This document shows, piece after piece, positions 15,941 to 24,509 of a stretch of 64,000 bases of DNA. This DNA comes from NCED01 sp035493955. Its GTDB lineage: Bacteria; Pseudomonadota; Alphaproteobacteria; Caulobacterales; Caulobacteraceae. The DNA lies in contig DATJHI010000013.1 in the NCBI GenBank assembly GCA_035493955.1, positions 124,001 to 188,000 on the forward strand, in the 5' to 3' direction. Under the pieces are notes generated by a model. The model saw only the letters and a list, made by a program, of their open reading frames with translations. It made no database searches and had not been told where the DNA came from. Within the stretch, counting starts at the first letter, position 1, and each line of letters begins with the position of its first letter. Both the position numbers and the translations under genes were made by a program.

Positions 15941-16819
15941 ATGACTGAGATCAGAAGCGTAGGTATCATCGGCGCAGGCCAGATGGGGGCCGGCATCGCC
16001 CACGTCTCCGCCCTCGGCGGCTACCAGGTCCTGTTCCACGACGTCTCTCGCGAGCGGATCGAGGAGGGTCTGGCCACGGCCCGACGCAATATGGCGCGCC
16101 AGGTGGGCAAGGACCTGCTGAGCCAGGAAGACATGGACGCGGCCATGGCCCGCATCGTCCCCGCCGAAACCACCGAGGCCGTGGCCAAGGCCGACCTGGT
16201 GATCGAGGCGGCCACCGAGAACGAAGAGGTCAAGAAGGCGATCTTTCGCAGCCTGCTGCCGTTCCTCGGGCCCGACACCCTGCTTGCGTCCAATACCTCG
16301 TCGATCTCGATCACCCGCCTCGCCACGGTGACCGACCGGCCGGAGAAATTCATCGGTCTCCACTTCATGAACCCGGTGCCGATCATGAAACTGGTGGAGA
16401 TCATCCGCGGCATCGGCACCGACGTGCCCACCTATGAGGCCGCCCGCGACTTCGCCCGGTCGCTGGGCAAGACCACTTCCAATTCCGAGGACTACCCCGC
16501 CTTCATCGTCAACCGGATCCTAGTGCCGATGGTCAACGAGGCGATCTACACCCTCTACGAGGGGGTGGGAACGGTGGAGGCCATCGACACCGCCATGAAA
16601 CTCGGCGCCAACCATCCGATGGGGCCGCTGGAACTCGGCGATTTCATCGGCCTCGATACGGTCCTGGCCATCATGAACGTGCTTTACGACGGCCTGTCGG
16701 ATTCCAAGTACCGGCCCTGCCCCCTGCTGGTGAAGTATGTGGAGGCCGGCTGGCTCGGGAAGAAGTCGGGCCGCGGCTTCTACGACTATCGCGGCGAAAC
16801 CCCCGTCCCCACCCGCTAG
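15941..16819 (+). CDS. hbd: 3-hydroxybutyryl-CoA dehydrogenase
   Basis: A 292-residue NAD(P)-dependent enzyme interconverting 3-hydroxybutyryl-CoA and acetoacetyl-CoA. The nucleotide-binding loop GAGQMGAGIAHV is at residues 10-21. The catalytic His lies in GLHFMNPVP (about residue 141) and the C-terminal domain has the family motif NHPMGPLELGDFIGLDT. Its place after etfBA is the usual alphaproteobacterial order and fits beta-oxidation or PHB turnover. It starts just after a GAGTGA stretch. Confidence 0.95.
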   Translation: MTEIRSVGIIGAGQMGAGIAHVSALGGYQVLFHDVSRERIEEGLATARRNMARQVGKDLLSQEDMDAAMARIVPAETTEAVAKADLVIEAATENEEVKKAIFRSLLPFLGPDTLLASNTSSISITRLATVTDRPEKFIGLHFMNPVPIMKLVEIIRGIGTDVPTYEAARDFARSLGKTTSNSEDYPAFIVNRILVPMVNEAIYTLYEGVGTVEAIDTAMKLGANHPMGPLELGDFIGLDTVLAIMNVLYDGLSDSKYRPCPLLVKYVEAGWLGKKSGRGFYDYRGETPVPTR

Positions 16820-16857
16820 TTCTCCCGGCCGGGGCGGGGATGTAAGGAGTTTAGGCC

Positions 16858-17850
16858 ATGCGACTTTCGGCCGCCGCTCTCGTACTTGCCTCGTCCCTGG
16901 CCCCGTTCGCCCTGGCCCAGACGCCTCCGGCGCCCCCTGAGGCCGCCCCCGCCTCGCCACCGGCCCCGGTCCAAGCCGTCGATCTCGGAAGCCCGGTGGT
17001 CGAAGCGCTCGAGGTCGTGGCCCAACCGCCCGGTCCCGCCCTGTGGAAGGTGACCAAGGGCAATTCCGAAGTCGTCGTGCTGGGGGCCGTGAAGCCAGTC
17101 GCCCACTCCCTCGTCTGGGACACCAGCCGCCTCGATCGAGCCCTCGACGGGGCCAAGGTCCTGCTGGTCGAACCCAAACTCAAGGTCGGTCTGTTCGACG
17201 TGGTGCGGTTCAAGATCGGCGGGAAAAGTGTCGCTCAGCCGGGCGCCCTGTCGGAGGCGAAACTGCCTGCCAAGCTGCGCGAGCGCTTCGTCGCCGCGCG
17301 GATCGCTTCCCATCAGGACGCCCGCCGTTACGAGGGCATGAAGGCCTATGTGGCTGCGTTCCTTCTCGTCAACGACTATCGCGAAGCCGCCGGCCTTTCC
17401 GGGGCCAAGCCCGACAGCACCGTCCAGAAGCTGGCGGCCGCCCATCGGGTCAAGGTCCAGCCGGTGTCGGAGTATGGTCTCGGTTCGGCCGTCAAACAGG
17501 CCGGTCCGATCAGCGACGCGGTCGGTCTCGCCTGCCTGGATGACAGCGTCGACCAGGTGCAGCAAGAGTCCGACCATGCGCAGGCCGTGGGCAAGGCCTG
17601 GGCGGCCGGCGACCTCAAGACGGTGAAGGCCCTGTACGCGCCCCCGCCGCTGGAACGGTGCCTCCAGCAGGTGCCGAATGTGGCGGTGATCGAGCGGGGC
17701 ACGGACGACAACACTCGCGCGATCCTGAACGCCCTGAAGACGCCTGGAAAAGCCGTGGCGGTGGTCGACCTCAACTTCCTGCTCAGGCCCAATGGGGTGC
17801 TGGACCGGCTCAAGGCCCAGGGCGCTGTCGTTTCCGTGCCGGCGGGCTAG
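16858..17850 (+). CDS. TraB/GumN family exported protein
   Basis: The 330-residue protein has a Sec signal peptide (LSAAALVLASSLAPFALAQ), a Pro/Ala-rich linker to about residue 50, and a body beginning ALWKVTKGNSEVVVLGAVKPV. That is the start of the TraB/GumN (Tiki-like) domain, though the usual GTxH motif reads GAVKP here, so the metal-binding His is not obvious. Tiki-type proteins are metalloproteases; with that residue missing, activity is doubtful. Its stop shares CTAG with the stop of the convergent protease gene. Confidence 0.75.
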   Translation: MRLSAAALVLASSLAPFALAQTPPAPPEAAPASPPAPVQAVDLGSPVVEALEVVAQPPGPALWKVTKGNSEVVVLGAVKPVAHSLVWDTSRLDRALDGAKVLLVEPKLKVGLFDVVRFKIGGKSVAQPGALSEAKLPAKLRERFVAARIASHQDARRYEGMKAYVAAFLLVNDYREAAGLSGAKPDSTVQKLAAAHRVKVQPVSEYGLGSAVKQAGPISDAVGLACLDDSVDQVQQESDHAQAVGKAWAAGDLKTVKALYAPPPLERCLQQVPNVAVIERGTDDNTRAILNALKTPGKAVAVVDLNFLLRPNGVLDRLKAQGAVVSVPAG

Positions 17851-18611
17851 CTACGCCAGCGCAGGAACAGACGCCGGCCCCGGATTTCAAAGGACTCCAG
17901 GCGCCTGAGGAAGTCCATGCCAAGCAGGGACGTGCTCATCGGGGCCTGGTTGATCGACATGGCCACGTCCGTCAGGACGATAGGGCCCACCGTCAGGGTG
18001 TCGGCCCTGAACGGCGCCCCGTGTCCCACGCCGTTGGCGGTCTCGTAGACGCCCTGGTAGGCCAGCGCCGCCGTGTCGACGCCGAGCCGGCGGGCGTCGA
18101 GGGGGCTGAGCACCATGCCGCTGGCTCCGGTGTCGATCAGGAACCGTATCGGCGTCCCGTTCACCGCCCCCATGACGTAGAAGTGACCGTCGCCCTCCGC
18201 GGTCACCGCCAGCTCGTGGGGCGCCGTGGCCACGGCGTCCGAAGGCGCCAGTTCGGACCGCATGTGCTGGACCGCCACCCCCAGTTCGTCGCGGAAACTG
18301 AATCCGAGCAGGAGGACCGCGGCGATGGCGATCCAGATCAGGCCATAACGGACCGCCTGGCCCCATCTCAGCCGGCGGGAAAACAGGCTCGTCGAAATCA
18401 GCGCCGTGAACCCGAGGAGATAGATCACCTGAGTCCAATCCTGCCCGGACAGGGGCCGGTCGGGATTCAGTTTCGTCAACATCCACACGAACAAGGCGGC
18501 GCAAACCGTCGCCGCCAGAGCGAAGACCAGGCGGCGCCCGACGCGGCTGGGCCGCGGCCGGGGCGGCGGTGCAGGATCGGGCCGGCCCCACGGACTGCCG
18601 GGATCGGACAT
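17847..18611 (-). CDS. membrane-anchored retropepsin-like aspartic protease
   Basis: The 254-residue protein has three membrane helices in the first 105 residues (VFALAATVCAALFVWML, VIYLLGFTALISTSLF and YGLIWIAIAAVLLLGFSF). After them comes a periplasmic single-lobe aspartic protease domain with the active-site motif FLIDTGASGMVLS and the flap/second motif SLLGMDFLRRLESFEIR. This matches the clan AA family often annotated TIGR02281. It would act as a dimer on periplasmic substrates that are not known. Confidence 0.87.
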   Translation of the reverse strand: MSDPGSPWGRPDPAPPPRPRPSRVGRRLVFALAATVCAALFVWMLTKLNPDRPLSGQDWTQVIYLLGFTALISTSLFSRRLRWGQAVRYGLIWIAIAAVLLLGFSFRDELGVAVQHMRSELAPSDAVATAPHELAVTAEGDGHFYVMGAVNGTPIRFLIDTGASGMVLSPLDARRLGVDTAALAYQGVYETANGVGHGAPFRADTLTVGPIVLTDVAMSINQAPMSTSLLGMDFLRRLESFEIRGRRLFLRWRS

Positions 18612-18622
18612 CGGGAACGCTC

Positions 18623-19255
18623 CTAGCTCCCCAGCAGCTTGTCGATCACCGCATGGGCTTCCGGCGAGGCCCAGTCAGCGCCCCCCGTCATGCGGGCGCG
18701 CTGCAGCCCCTTCCGGTCATAGATGATGGTCGAGGGGAACTCCGCCGCCGGGGGGGTGAAGGCGAAGGGCAGCTTGAGGTCCGCGTTCTGATAGAAGGCC
18801 AAGGGCCCGTGCCGGGCGATGAAGGCCTTGGCCTTGTCGGTGCTCTTGGCGTCGTCGACGCTGATCGCCAGCACCTTGACCGGCCTGCCGGCATAGGCCC
18901 CCTGAAGTTTCGCCAAGGTGGGCATCTCGGCGACGCAGGGGCCGCACCAAGTCGCCCACAGGTTCACCACCAGCACCTGGCCCTTGAAATCGGCCAGGCT
19001 CACCGGTTTTCCGTCCGCGTCGCTGAACCGGACCGCGGGCGGCGGGGCCGGGGAAACGTCCATCAGCTTCTTCATCGGCCCGACGGCGAGGGTCGCCATG
19101 CTCGATCCGGCGCCTGCGGGTTTGAAAGCGGAGCCGCCGATGACATATAGGATCGCAGCCGCACCGATCAGCACCGCGGCCCCGATCGACAGGCTCAAGC
19201 CCAGGCCCAAGCCCCGTTTTGTCTTCCCGCCGGCCTGAGGGTCCATCTCCGCCAT
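18623..19255 (-). CDS. TlpA-family thioredoxin-like protein, membrane-anchored
   Basis: The 210-residue protein has one N-terminal membrane helix (LSLSIGAAVLIGAAAILYVIGG) and a periplasmic thioredoxin fold with the redox motif WCGPC in VVNLWATWCGPCVAEMPTL. TlpA proteins reduce disulphides in the envelope, often for cytochrome biogenesis. The start is uncertain: the ATG used here shares CATG with the argH start, while an ATG three codons inside gives MDPQAGG. Neither has a good ribosome-binding site. Confidence 0.87.
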   Translation of the reverse strand: MAEMDPQAGGKTKRGLGLGLSLSIGAAVLIGAAAILYVIGGSAFKPAGAGSSMATLAVGPMKKLMDVSPAPPPAVRFSDADGKPVSLADFKGQVLVVNLWATWCGPCVAEMPTLAKLQGAYAGRPVKVLAISVDDAKSTDKAKAFIARHGPLAFYQNADLKLPFAFTPPAAEFPSTIIYDRKGLQRARMTGGADWASPEAHAVIDKLLGS

Positions 19256-20681
19256 GTCCGAGCCAAGCTCCCATCCGCCCGGCGCCGATCGCCAGCCCGC
19301 GAAGGGCCAGAGCTTATGGGGCGGCCGCTTCGAGGCAAAGCCCGCCGAGCTGATGCAGGCGATCAATGTCTCGATCGGGTTCGACAAGCGCCTGTGGGCC
19401 CAGGACCTGGCCGGCAGCCGCGCCCATGCGGCCATGCTGAAGGCCCAGGGCATCATCTCTGCCGCGGACGAAGCGGCGATCCAGGGCGGACTGGACACGA
19501 TCCAGGGCGAGATCGAGGCCGGGACCTTCCCGTTCCGCGACGAATACGAAGACATCCACATGAATGTGGAGGCCCGGCTGGCCGAACTGATCGGTCCGAC
19601 CTCGGGGCGGCTGCACACCGCCCGGTCCCGCAACGACCAGGTCGCGGTCGACTTCCGCCTCTGGGTGCGCGACGCCTGCGACGCCGCCGGCCTGCGGATC
19701 GCGGCGCTCCAGCGCGCCCTGCTGACCAAGGCGGAGGCCCACGCCGACACCCTGATGCCCGGCTTCACCCATCTGCAGCCGGCCCAGCCGGTGACGTTCG
19801 GCCACCATCTGATGGCCTATGTGGAGATGTTCGGCCGCGACGCCGCCCGCTTCGCCGACGCCCGCGCCCGCATGAACGAGAGCCCCTTGGGCGCCGCAGC
19901 CCTGGCCGGCTCGCCCTTCCCCATCGACCGCTTCGCCACGGCCAAAGCGCTGGGCTTCGAGCGCCCCACCGCCAATTCCCTCGACAGCGTCTCCGACCGG
20001 GATTTCGCCCTCGAGGCCCTGTCGGCGGCGACCATCTGCGGCGTGCACCTGTCGCGCCTGGCCGAGGAGATCGTCATCTGGGCCACGCCCCAGTTCGGCT
20101 TCGTGCGCCTGTCCGACGCCTTCACCACCGGCTCCTCGATCATGCCGCAGAAGCGCAACCCGGACGCGGCCGAGCTGGCGCGCGCCAAGGTCGGCCGCAT
20201 CCTGGGGGCCCTGACCAGCCTGACCATGGTGATGAAGGGCCTGCCGCTGGCCTATTCCAAGGACATGCAGGAGGACAAGGTCCCGGTGTTCGAGGCCTTC
20301 GAGGCCCTGGACCTGTCGCTGGCCGCCATGGCCGGCATGGTGGGCGACCTCGAGCCGAACGCGGAAAGGATGGCCGCCGCCGCCGGCGCCGGCTTCTCCA
20401 CCGCCACCGACCTGGCCGACTGGCTGGTCCGCAAGCTCGACCTGCCGTTCCGCCAGGCGCACCATGTCACCGGGGCCGCGGTCAAGCGGGCCGAGGCCCT
20501 GGGCCTGGAGCTCGCTGAAATGCCGTTGACGGAATTCCAGGCTATCGAGCCCGGCGTCACGGATGAGATCTACGACGTGCTCACGCCGGCGGCGTCGGCG
20601 GCGAGTCGGGTTAGTTACGGCGGAACCGCGCCGGATGAGGTGCGGCGGCAGATTGGTCGATGGAAGGAGCGTCTCGGATGA
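19254..20681 (+). CDS. argH: argininosuccinate lyase
   Basis: A 475-residue enzyme that cleaves argininosuccinate to arginine and fumarate. It has LWGGRFEAKPAELM near the start, the conserved HTARSRNDQVAVDFRLW region (about residues 119-135) and the fumarase-superfamily signature GSSIMPQKRNPD (about 292-303). No other in-frame start exists after the upstream TGA, so the ATG is secure even though it overlaps the divergent tlpA start. It heads argH - lipoprotein - lysA. Confidence 0.97.
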   Translation: MSEPSSHPPGADRQPAKGQSLWGGRFEAKPAELMQAINVSIGFDKRLWAQDLAGSRAHAAMLKAQGIISAADEAAIQGGLDTIQGEIEAGTFPFRDEYEDIHMNVEARLAELIGPTSGRLHTARSRNDQVAVDFRLWVRDACDAAGLRIAALQRALLTKAEAHADTLMPGFTHLQPAQPVTFGHHLMAYVEMFGRDAARFADARARMNESPLGAAALAGSPFPIDRFATAKALGFERPTANSLDSVSDRDFALEALSAATICGVHLSRLAEEIVIWATPQFGFVRLSDAFTTGSSIMPQKRNPDAAELARAKVGRILGALTSLTMVMKGLPLAYSKDMQEDKVPVFEAFEALDLSLAAMAGMVGDLEPNAERMAAAAGAGFSTATDLADWLVRKLDLPFRQAHHVTGAAVKRAEALGLELAEMPLTEFQAIEPGVTDEIYDVLTPAASAASRVSYGGTAPDEVRRQIGRWKERLG

Positions 20682-21031
20682 GCCGCAATCAAGGTCTGAA
20701 GCGGATTTTCCTGGCGGCGCTCCTGACCGGCGGCGCCCTGTCGTTGGCCGGCTGCGGCAAGCAGGGCGTGCTGGAACAGCCGCCCCCCCTGTTCGGCGCC
20801 CGCGCAAAGGCCGAATACCAGGCCCGCAAGGCCCAGGAGGCCCGCGACGACGCCCAGCGCGCCGGGGCTGTCTCCAGCTCCGGCAACGACCAGTCGGCCG
20901 GGGACAACGCTCCCCGCACCAAGCGCGACGTCAAGGACCCGAGCCAGGTCCTGTCGCCGGCCAGTTCGAACCCGGTTCCCGGCGCGCCCAACCCGATGGG
21001 GCCGCCGGTGCAGGCCGCGCCGTCGTTCTGA
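20678..21031 (+). CDS. small lipoprotein, LptM-like
   Basis: A 117-residue protein with an N-terminal lipoprotein signal peptide ending in the lipobox LAGC (LSLAGCGKQGVLEQPPP), then a charged helical part and a Pro/Ser-rich tail. The GCGxxGxL-PP pattern right after the lipid-attached Cys is that of LptM/YifL, a chaperone of the LPS translocon LptD. The position between argH and lysA is the standard one for this family. ATGA overlap with argH implies coupling. Confidence 0.82.
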   Translation: MSRNQGLKRIFLAALLTGGALSLAGCGKQGVLEQPPPLFGARAKAEYQARKAQEARDDAQRAGAVSSSGNDQSAGDNAPRTKRDVKDPSQVLSPASSNPVPGAPNPMGPPVQAAPSF

Positions 21032-21038
21032 GCCGGGG

Positions 21039-22295
21039 ATGAACCATTTCGAGCTGAGGGGCGGCGAGCTCTGGTGCGAAGACGTGCGGCTGGCCGAGAT
21101 CGCCGCCGCCGTCGGCTCCCCCGCCTATGTCTATTCCACCGCGACCCTGGAGCGGCACTACCGCGCCTTCGCCGACGCGTTCGATGGGACCGCCCTGATC
21201 GCCTATGCGGTCAAGACCAACTCCAACCTGTCGGTGCTGAAGACCCTGTCGCAGTTGGGGGCCGGCGCCGACACCGTCTCCGAGGGCGAGATCCGCAGGG
21301 CCCTGGCGGCGGGCGTTCCACCGGAACGGATCGTCTTCTCCGGCGTCGGCAAGACCGATGCGGAGCTCGCCTACGCCCTCGACGTCGGGGTGGCCGAGAT
21401 CAATGTGGAATCGCCTCCCGAACTGATGCGCCTGTCGGCTATCGCCAGAACCCGGAACGCGCGGGCCAGGGTCGCGATCCGGGTCAATCCCGACGTCGGC
21501 GCCGGCGGCCACGCCAAGATCTCCACCGGCAAGGCCGACAACAAGTTCGGCGTCTCCATCTCAGAGGCCGAGAACCTCTACGCCCGCGCCGCCGCCGACC
21601 CCAACCTCGAACCGATCGGCGTCGCCTGCCACATCGGCAGCCAGATCACCGACCTCGCCCCGCTGGAGCAGGCCTTCGTCAAGATGCGCGCCCTGGTCGT
21701 CCGGCTGCGGGAGCGCCGGCTGTCGGTGCGACGGCTGGACCTGGGAGGAGGCCTCGGCGTCCCCTATTTCAACCATCCCGAACCGCCGACGCCGGCGGAC
21801 TTCGCCGCCATGGTGCGGCAGGTGCTAGACGGGCTGGACATCGAGCTCGCCTTCGAACCCGGCCGGGTGATCGCCGCCAACGCGGGGGTGCTGTTGACCC
21901 GGGTGATCCACGTCTACCAGCGGCCCGAGGGACGGCGCTTCCTGGTGCTGGACGCGGCGATGAACGACCTGGTCCGTCCGGCCATGTACGACGCCTTCCA
22001 CGACCTGCGCCCGGTCCAGGTCAGCGATGCGGACCGCGCCCTCTACGACGTGGTCGGGCCGGTGTGCGAAACCGGGGACACCTTCGCCCGCGACCGTGAG
22101 TTGCCTGAGCTCAAGGCCGGCGACCTTGCCGCCTTCATGTCGGCGGGCGCCTATGGGGCGGTGATGGCGAGCGAATACAACACCCGTCCCCTGGTCCCAG
22201 AGGTCCTGGTCAAGGGCGACCGCTTCGCCGTCGTCCGCCGCCGCCCGACCTACGAGGAAATGCTGGCCCGGGAGCCGATGGCCGAGTGGCTTTAG
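21039..22295 (+). CDS. lysA: diaminopimelate decarboxylase
   Basis: The 418-residue PLP enzyme decarboxylates meso-diaminopimelate to lysine. PLP lysine is K59 in IAYAVKTNSNLSVL. Also present are HIGSQITDL, the glycine-rich phosphate loop DLGGGLGVPY and EPGRVIAANAG, and the VGPVCETGDTFARD motif with the catalytic Cys from the partner subunit. Full length and start agree with the family. It follows the lipoprotein gene by seven bases. Confidence 0.97.
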   Translation: MNHFELRGGELWCEDVRLAEIAAAVGSPAYVYSTATLERHYRAFADAFDGTALIAYAVKTNSNLSVLKTLSQLGAGADTVSEGEIRRALAAGVPPERIVFSGVGKTDAELAYALDVGVAEINVESPPELMRLSAIARTRNARARVAIRVNPDVGAGGHAKISTGKADNKFGVSISEAENLYARAAADPNLEPIGVACHIGSQITDLAPLEQAFVKMRALVVRLRERRLSVRRLDLGGGLGVPYFNHPEPPTPADFAAMVRQVLDGLDIELAFEPGRVIAANAGVLLTRVIHVYQRPEGRRFLVLDAAMNDLVRPAMYDAFHDLRPVQVSDADRALYDVVGPVCETGDTFARDRELPELKAGDLAAFMSAGAYGAVMASEYNTRPLVPEVLVKGDRFAVVRRRPTYEEMLAREPMAEWL

Positions 22296-22304
22296 CCCCC
22301 GCCT

Positions 22305-22832
22305 CTAATCCAGCGCCACCACGTCCGGCACGCCGCGCCAGCAGCCGGCCAGATCCATGCCGTAACCGGCGAGGAACCGCGCGGGAGCTTCCCACGCCAC
22401 CACCTCGGGCGCGAAGTCCCGCGGCTCGGGCCAGGGCTTGCGGGCGAACACGCAGCCCAGCACCCTGGCGGCGCTCGCCTTGCGCACGATCCGCGCCGCT
22501 TCGCTGAGCGACAGGCCGGAATCCATCACCTCGTCGACCAGCACCACGGTCCGCCCTTCGACCGAACGCTGTAGGCCGGCGCGCACCTCGATGCGGCCGC
22601 GGCTTTCGGTGTCGTCGCCGTAGGAGGCCAGCCACAGGGCGTCGAACTGGGGATTGACCCCGAGCCGCGACAGGGCTCGCGTCAGGTCGGCGGCGAACCA
22701 CAGGCCGCCGGTCAGGAGACAGACCACCACCGCGTCGTCGTCGATCAGGGGCTTGAGCCGAAGGGCGGCGTCTTCGACCAGACGCGCGATCTCGTGGGCC
22801 GGCAATACAACGGTCGCGGCGTCAGCCTTCAT
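22305..22832 (-). CDS. hpt: hypoxanthine phosphoribosyltransferase
   Basis: A 175-residue type I phosphoribosyltransferase. The PRPP-binding signature is VVLVDEVMDSGLSLSEAARIV (about residues 96-116) and the early LTGGLWFAADLTRAL supplies the PPi loop. Hypoxanthine or guanine salvage to IMP or GMP is the expected reaction; the exact purine preference cannot be read. It overlaps the upstream zinc-ribbon gene by 11 bp on the same strand. Confidence 0.88.
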   Translation of the reverse strand: MKADAATVVLPAHEIARLVEDAALRLKPLIDDDAVVVCLLTGGLWFAADLTRALSRLGVNPQFDALWLASYGDDTESRGRIEVRAGLQRSVEGRTVVLVDEVMDSGLSLSEAARIVRKASAARVLGCVFARKPWPEPRDFAPEVVAWEAPARFLAGYGMDLAGCWRGVPDVVALD

Positions 22833-23697
22833 GCCCGCGATGGGTAGTGGCTTCGGCCGCGGCGGGCAAGGCGTAGGGCGAGCTGGCCGGCAGGGGCTGG
22901 GCGTCGACCGGCGCCGGGGCCGGCGGCGGGGTCGGCTCGGCAGGGCCGCGCAGCTTGGGCGCGGTCGTCTCGGCTAACTTGGCCGCCTTGGGCTTTGGCG
23001 CGGGCGCGAGGTCGAGAGCGAACTCCACTTGGACATTGGCGCTGTCCGACGGCGGATCGAGGAAGGCGGCGTTGAAGGGCCGGGTCTGGCCCGGCTGCAT
23101 CCGCCCGTCGGGCAGCATGACCACCTGTCGCACCAGGGTCTTGCCGCCCTTGTCCAGCAGGGCGATCCGCAGGGGAACTGGATTGTGCGGCCGGGTCTCG
23201 ACGTTGCGGACCACGCCGCTGACGATCACGGCGGCATGACCGTTCTTCAGACCGGGTCCGGCCTGGATGTTCTCCGGCGCCAGGCCGGTGGGATTCACCG
23301 TCAGCCCAACCTTGGCGTAGGCTCCGGCGGTGCGCGGCCACAGTCGCACCACCTCGACCCGGAACAGGGCCGCGCCGCCGATCACGGCCGCCAGGCTGGC
23401 GGCCAGCACGCCCCAGACCACGCCAGCGGCGGCAGCCTTGCGGGTGCGTTGCCGCGCCTCGTTCTTGGCGCGGATCGTCTTGGGCAGGCTCGCCGCCGTC
23501 GGCTTGACCGCTTCCGCGGCCGCATCGGCGCCGTCCGTCCGGAACGGATGCAGGTCTAAGGGCGGCTCGGTCTGTGCAGTCGCTTCCGCTCGCCATGAGG
23601 CGCCGCAACCGACACAGCGCACGGTGCGACCCTGCGGCGGGATGCTCCCGTCTTCAACCTGATAGCGGCTGGCGCACTCTGGACAGGTCAGTATCAT
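22822..23697 (-). CDS. zinc-ribbon (MJ0042-type) membrane protein with DUF3426-like domain
   Basis: The 291-residue protein begins with a zinc ribbon, CPECASRYQV and VRCVGCGASW (two CxxC pairs in the first 35 residues). A linker leads to one membrane helix (VVWGVLAASLAAVIGGAALF, about residues 100-120) and an extracytoplasmic beta domain containing VIVSGVVRNVETRPHNPVPL. This is the MJ0042/DUF3426 architecture, a small zinc finger plus anchored domain; function is unknown. The Pro/Ala-rich end is low complexity. It diverges from ftsE. Confidence 0.83.
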   Translation of the reverse strand: MILTCPECASRYQVEDGSIPPQGRTVRCVGCGASWRAEATAQTEPPLDLHPFRTDGADAAAEAVKPTAASLPKTIRAKNEARQRTRKAAAAGVVWGVLAASLAAVIGGAALFRVEVVRLWPRTAGAYAKVGLTVNPTGLAPENIQAGPGLKNGHAAVIVSGVVRNVETRPHNPVPLRIALLDKGGKTLVRQVVMLPDGRMQPGQTRPFNAAFLDPPSDSANVQVEFALDLAPAPKPKAAKLAETTAPKLRGPAEPTPPPAPAPVDAQPLPASSPYALPAAAEATTHRGHEG

Positions 23698-23768
23698 GGG
23701 CGAGATTCGTGGACCGACGAGCGGACTTCCACGAGGCGGGCGATTCGGCCCTTCCTGTCCAGGCGAGC

Positions 23769-24509
23769 ATGTCCAGGCGTGGCGATGAGGCTCAGGAGCC
23801 CCTGGAGGCTCCGGAGGCCGCTCCAATCGTTCATTTTGAAGCCGTCGGCCTACGCTATGGCCGCGCCTCCGAAGTGTTGCGCGACATCAACCTTACATTG
23901 GCGCCGGGCTCCTTCAATTTCCTTACCGGGGCCTCGGGAGCGGGCAAAAGTTCGCTGCTGAAACTGATCTATCTGGCCCAGCGGCCCTCCCGCGGCCTGA
24001 TCCGCCTGTTCGGCCACGACGTCGCCACCACCGCGCACAAAGACCTGCCCTATCTGCGGCGGCGGATCGGGGTGGTGTTCCAGGAGTTCCGCCTGCTCGA
24101 TCACCTGTCGGCCTTCGACAACGTCGCCCTGCCCCTGCGCATCGCCGGGGCGAGGCCGGACAGCTATCGGTCCGACGTGGCCGAGCTGCTGGCCTGGGTC
24201 GGCCTGGGAGAGCGGATGCACGCCATGCCGCCAACCCTGTCGGGGGGTGAGAAGCAGCGGCTGGCCATCGCCCGGGCCGTGGTGAACCGGCCGGAGATCC
24301 TGCTGGCGGACGAGCCCACCGGCAACGTCGATCCGGAGATGGCCGCCCGGCTGCTGCGCCTGTTCGTCGAGTTGAACCGGCAGGGCGCCACCATCCTCAT
24401 CGCCAGCCATGACGAGGCGCTGGTGGCCCGCTCCGGCCAGCCGGTGCTGCATCTGGCCGACGGGCGGATCAACGACGGCGTCCCCACGGGCGGGGGGATC
24501 AAGCCATGA
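23769..24509 (+). CDS. ftsE: cell division ATP-binding protein FtsE
   Basis: A 246-residue ABC ATPase with Walker A GASGAGKSS, a Q-loop in GVVFQEFRLLDHLSAFDNVALPL (an FtsE hallmark), the LSGGEKQR signature and Walker B LLADEPTGNVD. With FtsX it transmits ATP-driven movement across the membrane to activate periplasmic cell-wall hydrolases. The GTG/ATG choice rests on the ATG with AGGCGAG upstream. The 71-bp gap to the divergent zinc-ribbon gene holds two GANTC sites. Confidence 0.95.
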   Translation: MSRRGDEAQEPLEAPEAAPIVHFEAVGLRYGRASEVLRDINLTLAPGSFNFLTGASGAGKSSLLKLIYLAQRPSRGLIRLFGHDVATTAHKDLPYLRRRIGVVFQEFRLLDHLSAFDNVALPLRIAGARPDSYRSDVAELLAWVGLGERMHAMPPTLSGGEKQRLAIARAVVNRPEILLADEPTGNVDPEMAARLLRLFVELNRQGATILIASHDEALVARSGQPVLHLADGRINDGVPTGGGIKP

